64,000 nt of DNA from Emergomyces orientalis (Eukaryota; Ascomycota; Eurotiomycetes; Onygenales; Ajellomycetaceae): the NCBI GenBank assembly GCA_002110485.1, contig MOWL01000089.1, positions 62,001 to 126,000 of the forward strand. The letters run 5' to 3'. A program made the position numbers and the translations under genes. Each line of letters opens with the position of its first letter. Position 1 is the first letter of the stretch. Below, in pieces: positions 11,801-22,900 of the stretch. The notes beneath the pieces are model-generated. The model was not told the DNA's origin. It saw only the letters and a program-made list of their open reading frames with translations, and made no database searches.

Positions 11801-12968
11801 AATCGATTCAGGCTACCAAACCGTGCAAGCTTCCATTGGCTGTACAATAAATTACTGGGAACCAAATTGGGTGGTGGACGTTATTGTTGGGAATGCAGCA
11901 TACCGATTCACCGAAGGTTCGAGTTTTATTTGCACTCTGGCGCTCGATAACGAAAGAGGAACTATTCCGTGGGGTGTGAAGACGTGGAACACTTCTAGCA
12001 CCGTTATGACTGTAGATATCAAATGTGCGGTCACCGAAAACGCTATCGATAAGTGGAGAGCCGATACGCACGGAAAATTGGTGACTGCATATAAAGCAAG
12101 GTTGCAAGAGTACGAGGAGAAGATGGCGACTCTGAAACTGCAGGAAGGAATTACTATTGAGGGAAGGTTAGTTGCTCGTCTGCCAACGGGTTATATGCTC
12201 ATGCTTACATTTCCCTTCCCAAAGAAACCCAGCCGCAAACCAAGCCATGATGAAGCAAGAGCTGAAGAAAAACTGCATCTCCATTATCACCGGACAGCAT
12301 TTCGACCGCTTCAACTCGATTGCCATCGGCCCGTGGGGATATCCCCAAGTCAACCTCTACGAGGCTGAGGCTGAAGGAGAATACGTTCGTTTCTTTGAGC
12401 AAGCATTTGAATGGGAACAGATAAGTCAGTGGAACCAGTGCATGCCTCCCGAAGGTTTCTGTAGCGTGAAAACTAACAAATTAATAGTGTACGTGATGTA
12501 CCCATACTTCTGGGGGCGTAAGTCATTCTGGGCGGATCGACTGGCGTTTGAGGATCCCGATCCTCAATTCGATGAGTTTCTTAAAGCAGGCTTCGCCCGA
12601 GTTCAAGTTCCAGCGAGACCAGGGTTTGAGGCCGCGATCGACCAGTATGAGTTACTCCAATTTTCTGCATTATATTTTTTCTATTTCATTAATAGACTAT
12701 GTTATCATTGACTGACGAGAAAAAACGGTATAGTTTCTTGCAATTCGGCGAGCTCTGGAACGGCGGCCCGCTGCCGGCCATCTCCAGCAAGCTATTCCTT
12801 CCGATTGCTGATGAGATTGCGGAGAGAGCGCAGAAACCAGGTCAAGAGATCCCGCAAGGCAAGCCATGGAAGCTGCGCATTCCTACACAACTCGTTAAGC
12901 TGAGACAGGATGACAAATTGCCCAAATGGGCGAAGAACGAGGACGGAGACTGGGTTCCAGAAGAGTGA
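8823..12968 (+). CDS. 1151-aa bacterial-like protein with a CBM5/12-type chitin-binding module
   Basis: Eleven exons: 8823..8859, 8923..9293, 9392..10391, 10456..11060, 11132..11209, 11269..11357, 11427..11468, 11531..12166, 12225..12424, 12488..12650, 12734..12968. They sum to 3456 nt (1151 aa + TGA), and each junction keeps frame with GT..AG borders. Around bases 9580-9710 is a textbook CBM5/12 pattern (PEWSENTAYQIGDQVSYSG, then CIQAHTTVPGWEP and PALWV), known from bacterial chitinases and chitin-binding proteins. Downstream come a Glu/Thr-rich charged stretch (10790-11210), an AHGINNTAGAGNISGVYQWV region, VPEPAAW, and conserved Trp/Gly-rich C-terminal blocks. The architecture resembles long uncharacterised bacterial proteins; I do not recognise a named family beyond the CBM. 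No signal peptide is evident. With the divergent nuclease-like gene it may form a carrier/toxin pair (inference). Confidence 0.75.
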
Positions 12969-14002
12969 GAGTTTATAATCGGGAAACAAAATTGACAATG
13001 GCGGGTGAAGGAAAACATTCAGTTGATTTTTCGGGGAATTTTTTTCAGGCGAAATCGATAATATCATTCCATATAACTTTCTACCCCTTTTTCTTTACTC
13101 CAAGTCACCCACTATCGCACGGAAGCTCATGGATCGCATTTCTCATTACGACCGATTTGGTTGAAAAGATAATGCCGAAACCAAAATGTATGTCATTGCG
13201 TGTCATTGAATGTCAAGTGTTTATAAAATTTGGGTTTGCGTAAGAGCCGTCATTCCACGTCCACTTGTCATCAGAAACAATTTTTTACTGACGCCGCACG
13301 ATCTTTATCCCTTCGACTTTGCACTACACCCAATTCACTACCACGCGCGTATATGCCTCCCTTCTGCGCCAACAGATCAAACTGCGAATGGCATGGTTTT
13401 CACCGACACAAAGCCAGGTTTCGATCCAAGCCATAGCGGAAGAAAGTGCACCGTGCCGGGCCCCAAACACAGCTGAGACGGCTAATCAACAAGCAGGTTT
13501 TAAGAATACACACTTCCAAATGAGATAACAGCATAGGCCACCAGATGTAGTGGATCACATTGTTGCTAGTTGGCACTAAGTGTGCTTGATCTTAGCTAGA
13601 GACTAGGTAGCCGTCACTCAGACGCCTACCCGATCGAGGAACCGCCGGAGTTGATCATAAAAGTTAATTTTCTGGTTACCACCATACCTTGATGTGTAAA
13701 GCGTTGGAAAAACAAGAGTGGAAACAATAACTCAGTACATTGCCCTGTTGGGCGGAGATGGGTCTAAAGGCGTCGGAGGGTATGCTTAACAGTGTGACGA
13801 CGCAGATAACGCGAGGGACAGACGCGTCCAGGGTGGAATGAGCAGGCGGGCGGTCATACCTCGCCACTGTCCGTGCCAATTTTAATTATGGCGAAGGGAG
13901 AATGGATTAAAAAAAACTGTCGTCGAATGGTCTGGACGGTTGGAGTTGACAACAGAGGGGGGGGCCTGTGAGTGTGCGCTAGGTTTTCTGAGAGAGCTCT
14001 TC
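12969..14002. other. Intergenic, no supported gene
   Basis: This is the 3' flank of the CBM-containing gene followed by anonymous sequence with several overlapping short frames. None has splice or domain support. Confidence 0.5.
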
Positions 14003-14530
14003 TCACTTGTGAAAGCTCTCGTTGTGCAGTATCATGTTGAGCAGTGGTGCGCGAAGAGCAGCCCAGAATATCAACGATGTTGAGAGTGCCACGAAGAAGG
14101 GTTGAGATGTTGAAAGCAGGGCTATAATCATTGAAGCAATTACAATCAATGTCACAGAAACATGCAAGAAATCAAAAATCTTGTCCATGGTGCCATAATT
14201 ACACTGTGTACTTGAACACATGTACAAATCATATATACTCAGTGCTTGAGCCAACCTACTCCAATCCTCACCTTTGCTCGTGTTGACTGTATCTGAGCTA
14301 ATTTCATTGCGTTGTCTGTTTTCCCTTATTGGTGGGGGGGCCGCACATTGAGTTGTCTCAGCATAGAGAGCCAAATCTATCCAGCTCAAGTCCTCGAAGT
14401 GAACATTGTGCAGCTGTAAAAATTTAAATTAGTCAACTTAGTATATTTGATGATGGAAAAGGCATATTGATAAGAAAAACACTTTCCAAGAAGTATTTTG
14501 ATAATATACGCCGCGTTCAGACCAAACCAT
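14003..14530 (-). CDS. Small putative membrane protein (hypothetical)
   Basis: Proposed two-exon model: 14530..14483 (48 nt) and 14413..14003 (411 nt), 152 aa. The second exon begins after a good acceptor (TTTTTACAG) and ends with TGA. The C-terminal half has two hydrophobic segments (HVSVTLIVIASMIIALL, then FFVALSTSLIFWAAL) separated by a few residues, suggesting a hairpin in a membrane. The N-terminal half is polar and contains two Cys close together near the middle. No family is recognised. It lies just downstream of the lysozyme-like gene on the same strand. The start exon is the weakest part of the model. Confidence 0.35.
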
Positions 14531-14759
14531 GATGTAAGGTATATTTTTACATATTAGTAACTATTAGTATTCTTCTAATTAGCTTCCTTCCACTATCAAA
14601 CAAGCTTCCTCACTGTCAAAATATACTTCAACAAATTCATGAATGTTTTTATGCTGATTTTCTGGGCCAGTAATTTCACTGCCACAATATCTCAGTGAGC
14701 TCAGACGCTTCACTGAGCAGATTTTCAGTGCTGAAAAAACATTCTACTCAAGAGCAAAC

Positions 14760-15600
14760 TCAATCAATCACAGAGCCATATCCGCAGTCCTTCCGGGGCT
14801 CAAATCCTCTCAACTGATTGCCAATGTCACTGACATAGCTCGGCGTCCCAGAGTTCACTTTGGTCAAGTCGAAAGGATCAGGTACGTTCCCACTGTTCCA
14901 GCAACGCAACATGTATTTATACTCCTTGCCATACGTGTTGAAGCAGGAAGCCAGTCCCTGGGTTCCTTCTGTGCCAAATACGGCAGTCTGTATCATGTTT
15001 TGAATAATTGCCTTGTCACAGCCATGTTTAGCACTCTTATTCGTGCTGTACTCGCAGTGCCCACTTGCCAGAGCCTGCATGAGGCCTGGAGATATTCCAT
15101 TGTTTGATGTTACGCGCACGTTTCCTTGGGATGCGATCATCATAATGGCGAGCAGTATTCGTCTATAATTTGAGAGAGCGTGTGATTAGTTGTGCTGCCT
15201 GGAAGCATATTGAAGTAAGAAAGCTGAAGGTTGGGATATATACTTGTCGAGATGCGCCTTATCAGCTGCTTGTTTTAGAGATTTCTTAATAGCCTTCACC
15301 TCCTCCTGACTGTCAAACTCCAACATGACTTTCTTACTTTTGGCCCATAAGTCATTGTATGAGAGCCATTCCTTTTCGTTTGGAAATTCGTTGCCACGAT
15401 AGCATTTTGCTTCATTCGTCTTAGCTCGACCCACTCGACCCTTCTTTGCTTGATCTGGGTGATTCGTCGGTAACGCGGCAGTCAGGCTGATTTGGAGAAC
15501 TAAAAGAGTTAAGAGCTAGAAGCCAGAAGTTAATCATTGTATGCAGAAGTATTAGAAGCCCGTAAAGGTGGAATATCATACATACTGCATGTAGACGCAT
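14760..15600 (-). CDS. Secreted lysozyme-like (SLT-fold) protein, catalytic Glu apparently replaced
   Basis: Three exons: 15600..15586, 15515..15244 and 15162..14760, totalling 690 nt (229 aa + stop), with GTATGT/CTAG and GTATAT/ATAG introns in frame. The first ~20 residues form a signal peptide (MRLHA followed by a Leu-rich core ending in LTAALP), so the product should be secreted. The C-terminal ~130 residues resemble fungal lysozyme-like/lytic transglycosylase proteins: ILLAIMMIASQGNVRV, then SPGLMQA, an FGTEGTQGL segment, a YGKEYKYMLRCWNSG segment and a terminal VSDIGNQLRGF. Enzymes of this fold usually have ES(S)GN where this one has ASQGN, so the catalytic Glu looks substituted by Ala. 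Several Cys residues could form disulfides. It may be a peptidoglycan- or chitin-binding effector without hydrolytic activity; the function is inferred. Confidence 0.65.
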
Positions 15601-16183
15601 GATGAAATAGATGACTGAAAATGAAATATATCTATGTATATAGAGTGGTCTTGTTACAATGCAGGAGGAGGAACTAATTATACAATGTTATTAGAAGAAA
15701 CATCTGCTCATCTAATGCTAATAAGAGTATTCCGAATCACATTTATAAATGAGAAACACATCTGTTATAAACAAGAGTAAAAGAACATAACGATCTTAAA
15801 AGTTAAAGTTAATAATACCTTTTTAAATTAACAGTTGGCTCTCAACACAGTCAGATCTCTCTGACATCAGCAGTCAGCTACTAATTTAATAAAGTTATGA
15901 GCTTGACTTGACAGTCTTACTGTCATGCCACAGGTTGATCATCATGTTGATGAAACTAGCTACACACCGGGTGAAAGGGATATATATAGATGCTACTCCT
16001 TCAGCTGCGGAGCTGAACAATAGAGGGATCCTGCACTGCCCAGTGTGTACAGGTCATGGTTCTCCTAATACAGCTTAATTACCAATATTTAGCGCTATCG
16101 GGCGTGTCTATAGCTGCACCTTTGTAATAATTGTACTGAGTTAATGAAAGCTGCTGGGATTAATTGATGATCCAACACATGTA
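15601..16183. other. Intergenic upstream region of the lysozyme-like gene
   Basis: AT-rich sequence with no supported gene. It should contain the promoter of the minus-strand lysozyme-like gene. Confidence 0.45.
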
Positions 16184-16322
16184 CAGTAGTGGCAAGGAAG
16201 TCAATGTACTAAATGGCTCGGCGCCGAGAAACCCTCATACCCCCTTTTCTTCCTTGATTCCTCCACCATTCAACATCCACCCTGTGAGCCAAAATATGCC
16301 TTCCAAACCTAGAACATTAAGC
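16184..16322 (+). mobile_element. Truncated Tc1/mariner end (TIR plus transposase N-terminus)
   Basis: Directly preceded by TA, this segment repeats the terminal sequence of the element at 52717-54058 (CAGTAGTGGCAAGGAAGTCA, then GGCTCGGCGCCGAG) and continues through the 5' leader to the first codons of the transposase (ATGCCTTCCAAA). Similarity stops near 16322. It is a 139-bp remnant. Sequence from there to 16644 shows nothing recognisable. Confidence 0.8.
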
Positions 16323-16644
16323 GGATTTTGCAACACCTTCTTGCACGAAATATCCACTCAGTTTAACAAGCTCTTTTTTGCCTAGTTGCCAAGTACTTTG
16401 TGAATTTTAAAAATCATCACTTAGCCATAAAAACACATTGTGAAATAGTCTGGTAAGTAAGTATTTTTGATGTATTTTAGAAGTGAGCTTTGTAGATATA
16501 AATATGATGCTAAATCTCAGATAGAGGGGATAGTGGAGAAAATGATGCCAGAAATATCTTTCAAATGTCACTAAATAAGCTTATATAGAGGGCACTAAAC
16601 CTATTTCAATTTCATGCAAGTCTTTAACTTAATTAAGACATGAA

Positions 16645-16855
16645 TGTAAGGGGCGAGCAATTAGGTATGAAAGAACTATATTGTGCCTAATATACAAGAA
16701 GAAAAGCTTAAGAAAGAAAAGAGAAAGAAAAGAAAAAAGTGCAAAGAGTGTGTAGAAAAGTACTCTAAGCACAGATTACAAGTGAGGGCTAGTCACTAGC
16801 ATGAGAGCTGACTAAGTCAAGTTTATATAATTATATAGAGATTCAATCTCTGATA
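16645..16855 (-). repeat. LTR of gypsy family C, reverse orientation
   Basis: It is the reverse complement of the LTRs at 28133-28338 and 28840-29050. It begins TGTAAGGGGCGAGCAATTAGG on the plus strand and ends near TCTGATA. In element sense it starts with (T/A)TCAGAGATTGAAT and ends CCCTTACA. Confidence 0.75.
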
Positions 16856-17267
16856 TTATCTCTTTTCTTCTCTTTCATGATTCTTCACAGATAGTCATTG
16901 AGAGTCTGAGTCTTCTTCATTAGAAATGTCTTTATTCAGATAAAAGCATTTCAGCTCATTTATTTAATCAGATAATGCTTCTGATAATATCTAATCTTTT
17001 TTTTAAGAATTTTCTCAATATAGTACTTCTCATGCCCATCAACATCTATGGCCAGTGATTGAGATTCATGACAGATTTGAAATGACAGCAGATTTTCAGC
17101 AGCAGAATAAAGTAAATTTACATGAAAAATATTATGAATCTCAGATAATATATTCAATTGATAAATATAAGAGTCAATTCTCTCTATTATCTTGAATTTT
17201 CTGTTCTGAACATTCAGCTTCTTTGAAGACTGAAGTGTAGACACATTCTTCAAATTCAGTCAGACAG
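16856..17267 (-). pseudogene. 3'-terminal internal fragment of gypsy family C (chromodomain end)
   Basis: A minus-strand frame (17253..16960) matches the C-terminal pol segments at about 27740-28030 and 28430-28740: a VSTLQSSKKLNV start, IHNIFHVNLLYSAAE, and a terminal YYIEKILKKKIRYYQKHYLI typical of the gypsy chromodomain. The frame stops at TGA where a Trp is expected. Together with the LTR at 16645 it forms the 3' end of an older, inverted copy. It abuts the 5' LTR of the plus-strand copy at 17268. Confidence 0.7.
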
Positions 17268-17482
17268 TGTCTTTCAGAGGTTGAACCTCTATATAGTTAT
17301 GTGGACTCGGGCTAGCCGGCTCCCGCGCTAGTGACTAGCTCTCACTTGCAATCTGTACTTAAAGTGCTTTTCTATATACTTTTTGTATTTTTTTCTTTTC
17401 TTTCTCTTTTCTTTCTTAAGCTTTTTTTCTTATATATTAGATATAATATAGTTCTTTCATATCTAATTGCTTGCTTCTTATA
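17268..17482 (+). repeat. 5' LTR of gypsy C
   Basis: It aligns by eye along its length with the 3' LTRs: TTGAACCTCTATATAGTTATG, then GCTAGCCGG and CTAGTGACTAGC, the CTTTTCTTTCTTAAGCTTT tract and a TTCTTTCATATCTAATTGCT end. The first bases (TGTCTTTCAGAGG) carry a small insertion relative to the other copies. Confidence 0.7.
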
Positions 17483-18430
17483 TTAGAAAAGCTTTGTTTT
17501 TACTTCTTACTAAAGAAAGACATGAAAAAGCTCAGAAAGACACTGACATCACAGATTAATTATTAAGAAAAAATAATAGTGTGACAGAGTAGCAAGAAAT
17601 CTCTGCATCTATAAAAAAGTTCAGAAGAATACTGATATTATAGACTCATTTTTTAAGTAAATTACAGTGTGACAGAGTAGCAAGAAATCTCTGCACTTAT
17701 AAAAATAAAAACTCTGATGATCATCTTTAAGATTTCATTGAATGAAGACAAATTTGTGTTAGTCATAAGCAATTATAAATTACAGAATAAAAAAATAATT
17801 ATTAATCTCACTAGAGAGAAGCTCGCGGAGCTTCTTCAGATAAAGAAAAGACTGACAGTTTAATAAATGAAGCTACAGAATCAATGACAAAAACTCAAGA
17901 AATAATAAATAATTATTAGAACTTCAGATTTAACTGAAGTTATCACTACTCTTCTCTCTATTAAATTAAAATAATTAAAAGCAAGTCTTTCAGATTCTGT
18001 TTATTATAACAGTAATAATCTCTTCTATTTTTCACAGTTTCTCAGCAATCTCAAAGCCAAGATCATGATTAATGGACAGATCATTGAAAATGAACAAGCT
18101 CAAGTATAATATACTTTTAAAAAATTGAAAGATAAAGTATCAGCAAGAATTCATCTCTGAATAAATCAGTATTCTGAAATTAATAGATTTATTATCAAGA
18201 AGTTTCTTGAGCTTCTGAAGTCAACATTTATTGATACAGTCTATAAGCAGAAAGTCTTGAACAAACTGAATAGACTGAGATAAGAAAAGAGAAGTTTTAA
18301 TGAACTTTTAACTGAACTGAAGTAACTATTTCTAAAGACTGATAAATATGAATAAACTGATTCAATTAAAAAAGACTATCTGAAAGAAGTCTTCAATTGA
18401 GAACAAAAGAAATATCTTTTAAGCTTGAAT
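17483..18430 (+). pseudogene. Gypsy C 5' leader and gag remnant, first part
   Basis: Highly AT-rich sequence carrying a decayed gag frame. It ends at the LINE1 insertion; AAGCTTGAAT at 18421-18430 is repeated at 23961-23970 as a candidate 10-bp target duplication. A short direct repeat (GTGACAGAGTAGCAAGAAATC) occurs twice near 17580 and 17665. Confidence 0.5.
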
Positions 18431-18843
18431 AAAGAAATTCAAACTGAAAATATCAAAAACAAAAACTAAGTATTAAATACTGAAATATCTTTAAAGATTA
18501 TTTATATTCTCTTTTTTTTTTAGAAGGGACCTCAACAAAAACTTTTTATTCTTTTTAAAGCCATATCGCAATTCTAACCAGGTCATAAAGGGCTGCCATT
18601 TACACCTACACGCTCGTACACCCTCAATCACCATGGTTGAGGCAGCTAGCATGGGTGTGGTTGAGAGGGGGGTGGGCACACACACAGCATGACACGCGCT
18701 GGGAGTGGAACAGGGAAATAAAGAAGCTGCAGGAGGAATATAGCCACAACACTTAGCAAAATCACTGAAGCTCTTAGAGAGAGAGAGAGAGACAAGAAGA
18801 TAAACAAGAAAAAATTACAGTATATTCAGCAGATCTGAGAGTC

Positions 18844-19986
18844 ATGAAAGAGTTCAAGAACAATTTACTGAATAAAATGCTAGAGAGACTGGAGAGTGCT
18901 ACTAGCACATTTCAACAGAACAAAAGACACAACATGCTGAACAGTAGGCCCTCATGGGTGCATGTGGCAGCTAGTGGAGAGTCTCCAGACAAGATTGTGA
19001 CAGAGCATGTGCTTAGAGAGATTGTAGTATCTCACCACAACTGTGATGCACTGTCAGTGAAGAAACACACTTCAGAGGCCATTATGAGAAAGATAAATGA
19101 GACCATCAAAGATGTGACCACTGACATCATAGTTGCAGCAAGATACATGTTTAGTGATGATCTGATTCTGATTGCAGACAATCTCAGCACAAAGACTGAG
19201 CTGACAAAAAGTAATGAATGAGTGAAGAAATGAAGCAACAAGACACACATGAGAAAGAAGATGTATGCAGTATTGATTAAAAGTGTATCTATCAGTATCA
19301 TTAGCTGAATTAGCTTAGATAAAGCAGTGAAGAATGTCTACAAGCAGAACTTATCTCTCAGATGCAGAGTACTCATTCACAGAGTCACAAAGCAGCTAGC
19401 TAAACAGCAGCAGTCTCATGGAAGTATTATCCTACATGTAGCCACACCGCAGCAGGCAAACATGCTTGTGGAGAATGGCATCATTCTGGGGAATGAATTC
19501 TGCATGATTGAAATCTTTCACAGGGAGGCTCAGGTCATCTGATGCTACAGCTGCCAGCAATATGGACACATAGCCAGATTCTGCCGCAAGGGTGATATCT
19601 GTGGGCACTGTGCAGCAGAGGGACACACGGACAAGACCTGCCCCGCAGCACTGAAAGAAAAGAAGGCAGTCTGCTGTAACTGTGAAGAAGATCATTCAGC
19701 ATGATCTGCAAGATGCTCTGAATGACAGACTGCAGTTTCACTGGTCAAGAAGACTCTCAAGAACCAGTCAAGATGCTTTGTGATGCAAATATCAGATGAG
19801 AAGAATTGAATCACTCTCAGAAAGCATAGCAGAATCACAGAAGAGGACTCTCTGATTGTTCAGCACAAGGTTGGCAGACCCATGAATGTGGCAAGAGCTG
19901 GCGCGCAGCAACAGGGCTTGCTCAGTGACTATGCATGCCCAGCGCGACCAGACTCCACGCAGGACCAAGACATGGGTGAACCATGA
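18844..19986 (+). pseudogene. LINE1 ORF1, gag-like protein with zinc knuckles
   Basis: One frame of 381 codons, start ATG 18844, terminator TGA 19984-19986. Seven internal TGA codons and no TAA or TAG occur. The C-terminal third has Cys/His knuckles: CYSCQQYGHIARFC, CGHCAAEGHTDKTC and CCNCEEDHSA, followed by a TGA where homologues usually have Trp. The N-terminal part is polar and helix-prone. The product would be an RNA-binding nucleocapsid-type protein of the retrotransposition RNP. Its terminator overlaps the ORF2 start codon (ATGA). Confidence 0.75.
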
Positions 19987-22900
19987 GTGAGCAAGTCCAT
20001 ATACTACAATACAATGTGCATAACTCAGACAAGGTGATGAACACATTACTGGCCAAGCCTGAAATGGCATTAAACTACAACATCATCACACTGCAGGAAC
20101 CATGGATGCAGAGGGAATCTGGAAGGGGTACAACATGCCTGGCCAACTGTGGATTCTGGCAGACAGGTATGCAGATCAAGGAGGCCAGGGTGAGCTTCCT
20201 CATCAACAAAAGACTGAAGGCAACAGCATGGAATGTCAGAGTCATTACAGAATCCATGACATTGCTCACTGTGAACACGGTAAGAGGATCACTACTAATG
20301 CTCAATGTCTACGCTGCTCCACCAGGCAGCTACACAACTGTGCCAGAGAGTTCCCCCATTCTTGAGCTACAAGCGGTGGTGGAGGAGGCCGAGGCCTCGC
20401 TACCAGCGCGAACTCAGGGGCGATGTGCGCAACAAGTGCAAGACCCAGACACAAGTGCGCTACAAGCGTGAGATCAGGGTGCAGACGCACAACAAGCACA
20501 AAGTCAGGGTGTGGAAGCGCGGCAGGCGGAGGTAGTGATGCTGGGAGACTTCAATGTGCATCACTCAAAGTGGGGAGGTGAGCGAGTGAGACAGGACTTT
20601 GACCTGGCATGAGAGCTTATAGCACAGGTGAATGCCCTTGAACTGCAGCTGGCAACACCACAGGAAGAGATTACATGGCAGGACCGCAAAAGCACCAGCA
20701 TCATCTTGGACCTAATCTTTCTCTCAGAGAACCTGAGTGCAGGGGTACTGAAATGCTGGATCGCACACGAGGTGGATATGGCATCAGATCATCTACCAGT
20801 GATCACTAAGTTAGTCATCAACATACCTGTGGTACTAAGGGAAAAACGCAACTGGCAGCAAGTGAATATACAGCAGCTGCAAAAGAACTGCCAAGAGCTA
20901 CAATGTTGCAACAGCTTTGGCTCAACAGCAGAGATTGATTGCTATGCAAACTATCTAAGTGAATTCATCAATGAGCTAGCAGAGAAACATGCTAAACACG
21001 CGCGCATCTGCAAGCAGAGTCGCTCGTGGTGGTCCAACAGAGTGGCGCAGACAGTGAGTGAGTACAAGAGAACCATGAGGGATGCAGACAGCATCAAGAA
21101 GGAAAGAAGACATGCCCGCAACAGGCGAAACAAGGAAATAAAGCTGGCCAAGACTGCCAGCTTCCGCGATCTAATGAACAGTGCTGGCATGGATCCTAAA
21201 CTGCTCTGAAAGCTGGCAAAGTGGGGTCGCACACACACCAACGAGACCAAGCAACCAGCAAGACTGCCACTGCTTAGAGGAATGCCAGAGGCCTTGGGTG
21301 AAACCAAGGCGCGAGCCACTGCATTCCAGGACAAGGCTGAACTACTACAGGCGCGGTTCTTCCCAGAGTCTTTGGTGGCAAGGGAAGATGACATGAACGT
21401 GGGAACGCAGCCGCGGAGTGTGACTGACATGGTAGTGCTCACAGAGGAGGCCATGGCAGCGCTGATTGCTAGGCTTCCGAATGACAAGGCCCCGGGTGCC
21501 AACAGCATCCCCAACCGCTTCCTCAAAATGCTAGGCCCAAGGTTCATCACAGCAATAACTGAGCTTACACAGGCCTGCTGGCATTGGGAGTACTACTCAC
21601 AGATATTCAAAACAGCGCGCACGGTGGTGCTCAAGAAGCCAGGAAAGAAGGACTACAGTGAAGTGAAAGCCTGGAGGCCGATTGCACTACTTGACACCCT
21701 AGGTAAAATTGTAGAGGCTGCAACAGCCAAGGAAATAAGGTCTCTGGCAGAGAAACATGGGATGCTACCAGCTCAGCAAATGAGAGCGTGAGGAGGCTGC
21801 TTCACAGAAACAGCAATTGCTCTGTTACTGATGCAGATTCACACAGTGTGGGAGGAGCAGGGAGCAGTGATCTCAGTGCTGTCACTGGACATCTCAGGGG
21901 CCTATGACAGAGTGCTCAGAAATCGCCTAGTGCACATTCTAAGAAAAAGAGGACTGCCCAGACAGCTGACTGAATGGGTCAACTCATTCATGCAGGGGCG
22001 CAAGGCGACACTAGTATTTGATGAGCAGGAAACTGAAGTCTTTGAGATGAATGCAGGCATCCCACAGAGATCACTCTTGTCACCCATTCTCTTCTTATTC
22101 TACAATGAGAAGTTGCTCAGAATATGTGCATCACAAAGTGAGCCCATCAGCTGCATAGAATTTGTAGACAATGTGAACATTCTAGCATATGGCGACTCAA
22201 CTGAAGCGAATTGTGCGCATCTGGCGCGGATCCATGCCAGCTGTGAGCTTTGAGCGAGCAGACATGGGGCAATCTTTGCACCACAGAAGTATGAGCTCAT
22301 GCACTTTACCAGAACAAGAACTAGATTCAATCTAGAACACTCACTGCAATTGCCACAGCAAGTGATCAAGCCACAGAGGGAGATGCGGGTGCTAGGCATC
22401 TGGCTTGACTCTAAGCTGAGGTGGCGTAGCCATGTCAGTAAGATGGTAGGCAGAGCGAAATCACAGATAGGTGCCCTAACTCAGACAACACAGTCAACCT
22501 GGGGCCTGCCACTGCAGCATGCCCGGAGGGTCTACAATGCAGTGATAAGGCCCGCAATAGGATACGGAGCGCTGGCATGGCATCAACCACAGGCGACACA
22601 ACATGAACCGCGACATCAACGCCAGCTGCTAGCCAGCCTGGAGAAGATTCAAAATAAATGCCTACAAGTCATTGCAGGGGCCTACAGAGCTACTCCAATC
22701 ACCTCACTGGAGGCAGAGACAGCCACACTGCCTCTGGAGATACATCTAGACAGTGTGGTGGCCAGAGCAACTGAGCAGCTTAAGAAGTCAGGAATCATGG
22801 AGCAGATAAAACAGGCATGTGTGCAGGTCAGAGCCAGACTTCGCAGAAGGAATAACAGAGGAATGCAGTCAGTGGAGGCAGTACTGCACCCAGTGAGCAT

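Noticed and set aside
6189..12968. Bacterial contamination as explanation for the toxin-like pair
   Set aside because: Multiple in-frame spliceosomal introns and continuity with fungal core genes argue for a resident fungal locus.
13210..13528. Three overlapping plus-strand frames of 68-88 codons
   Set aside because: No start context, domains or splice structure; different frames of the same stretch.
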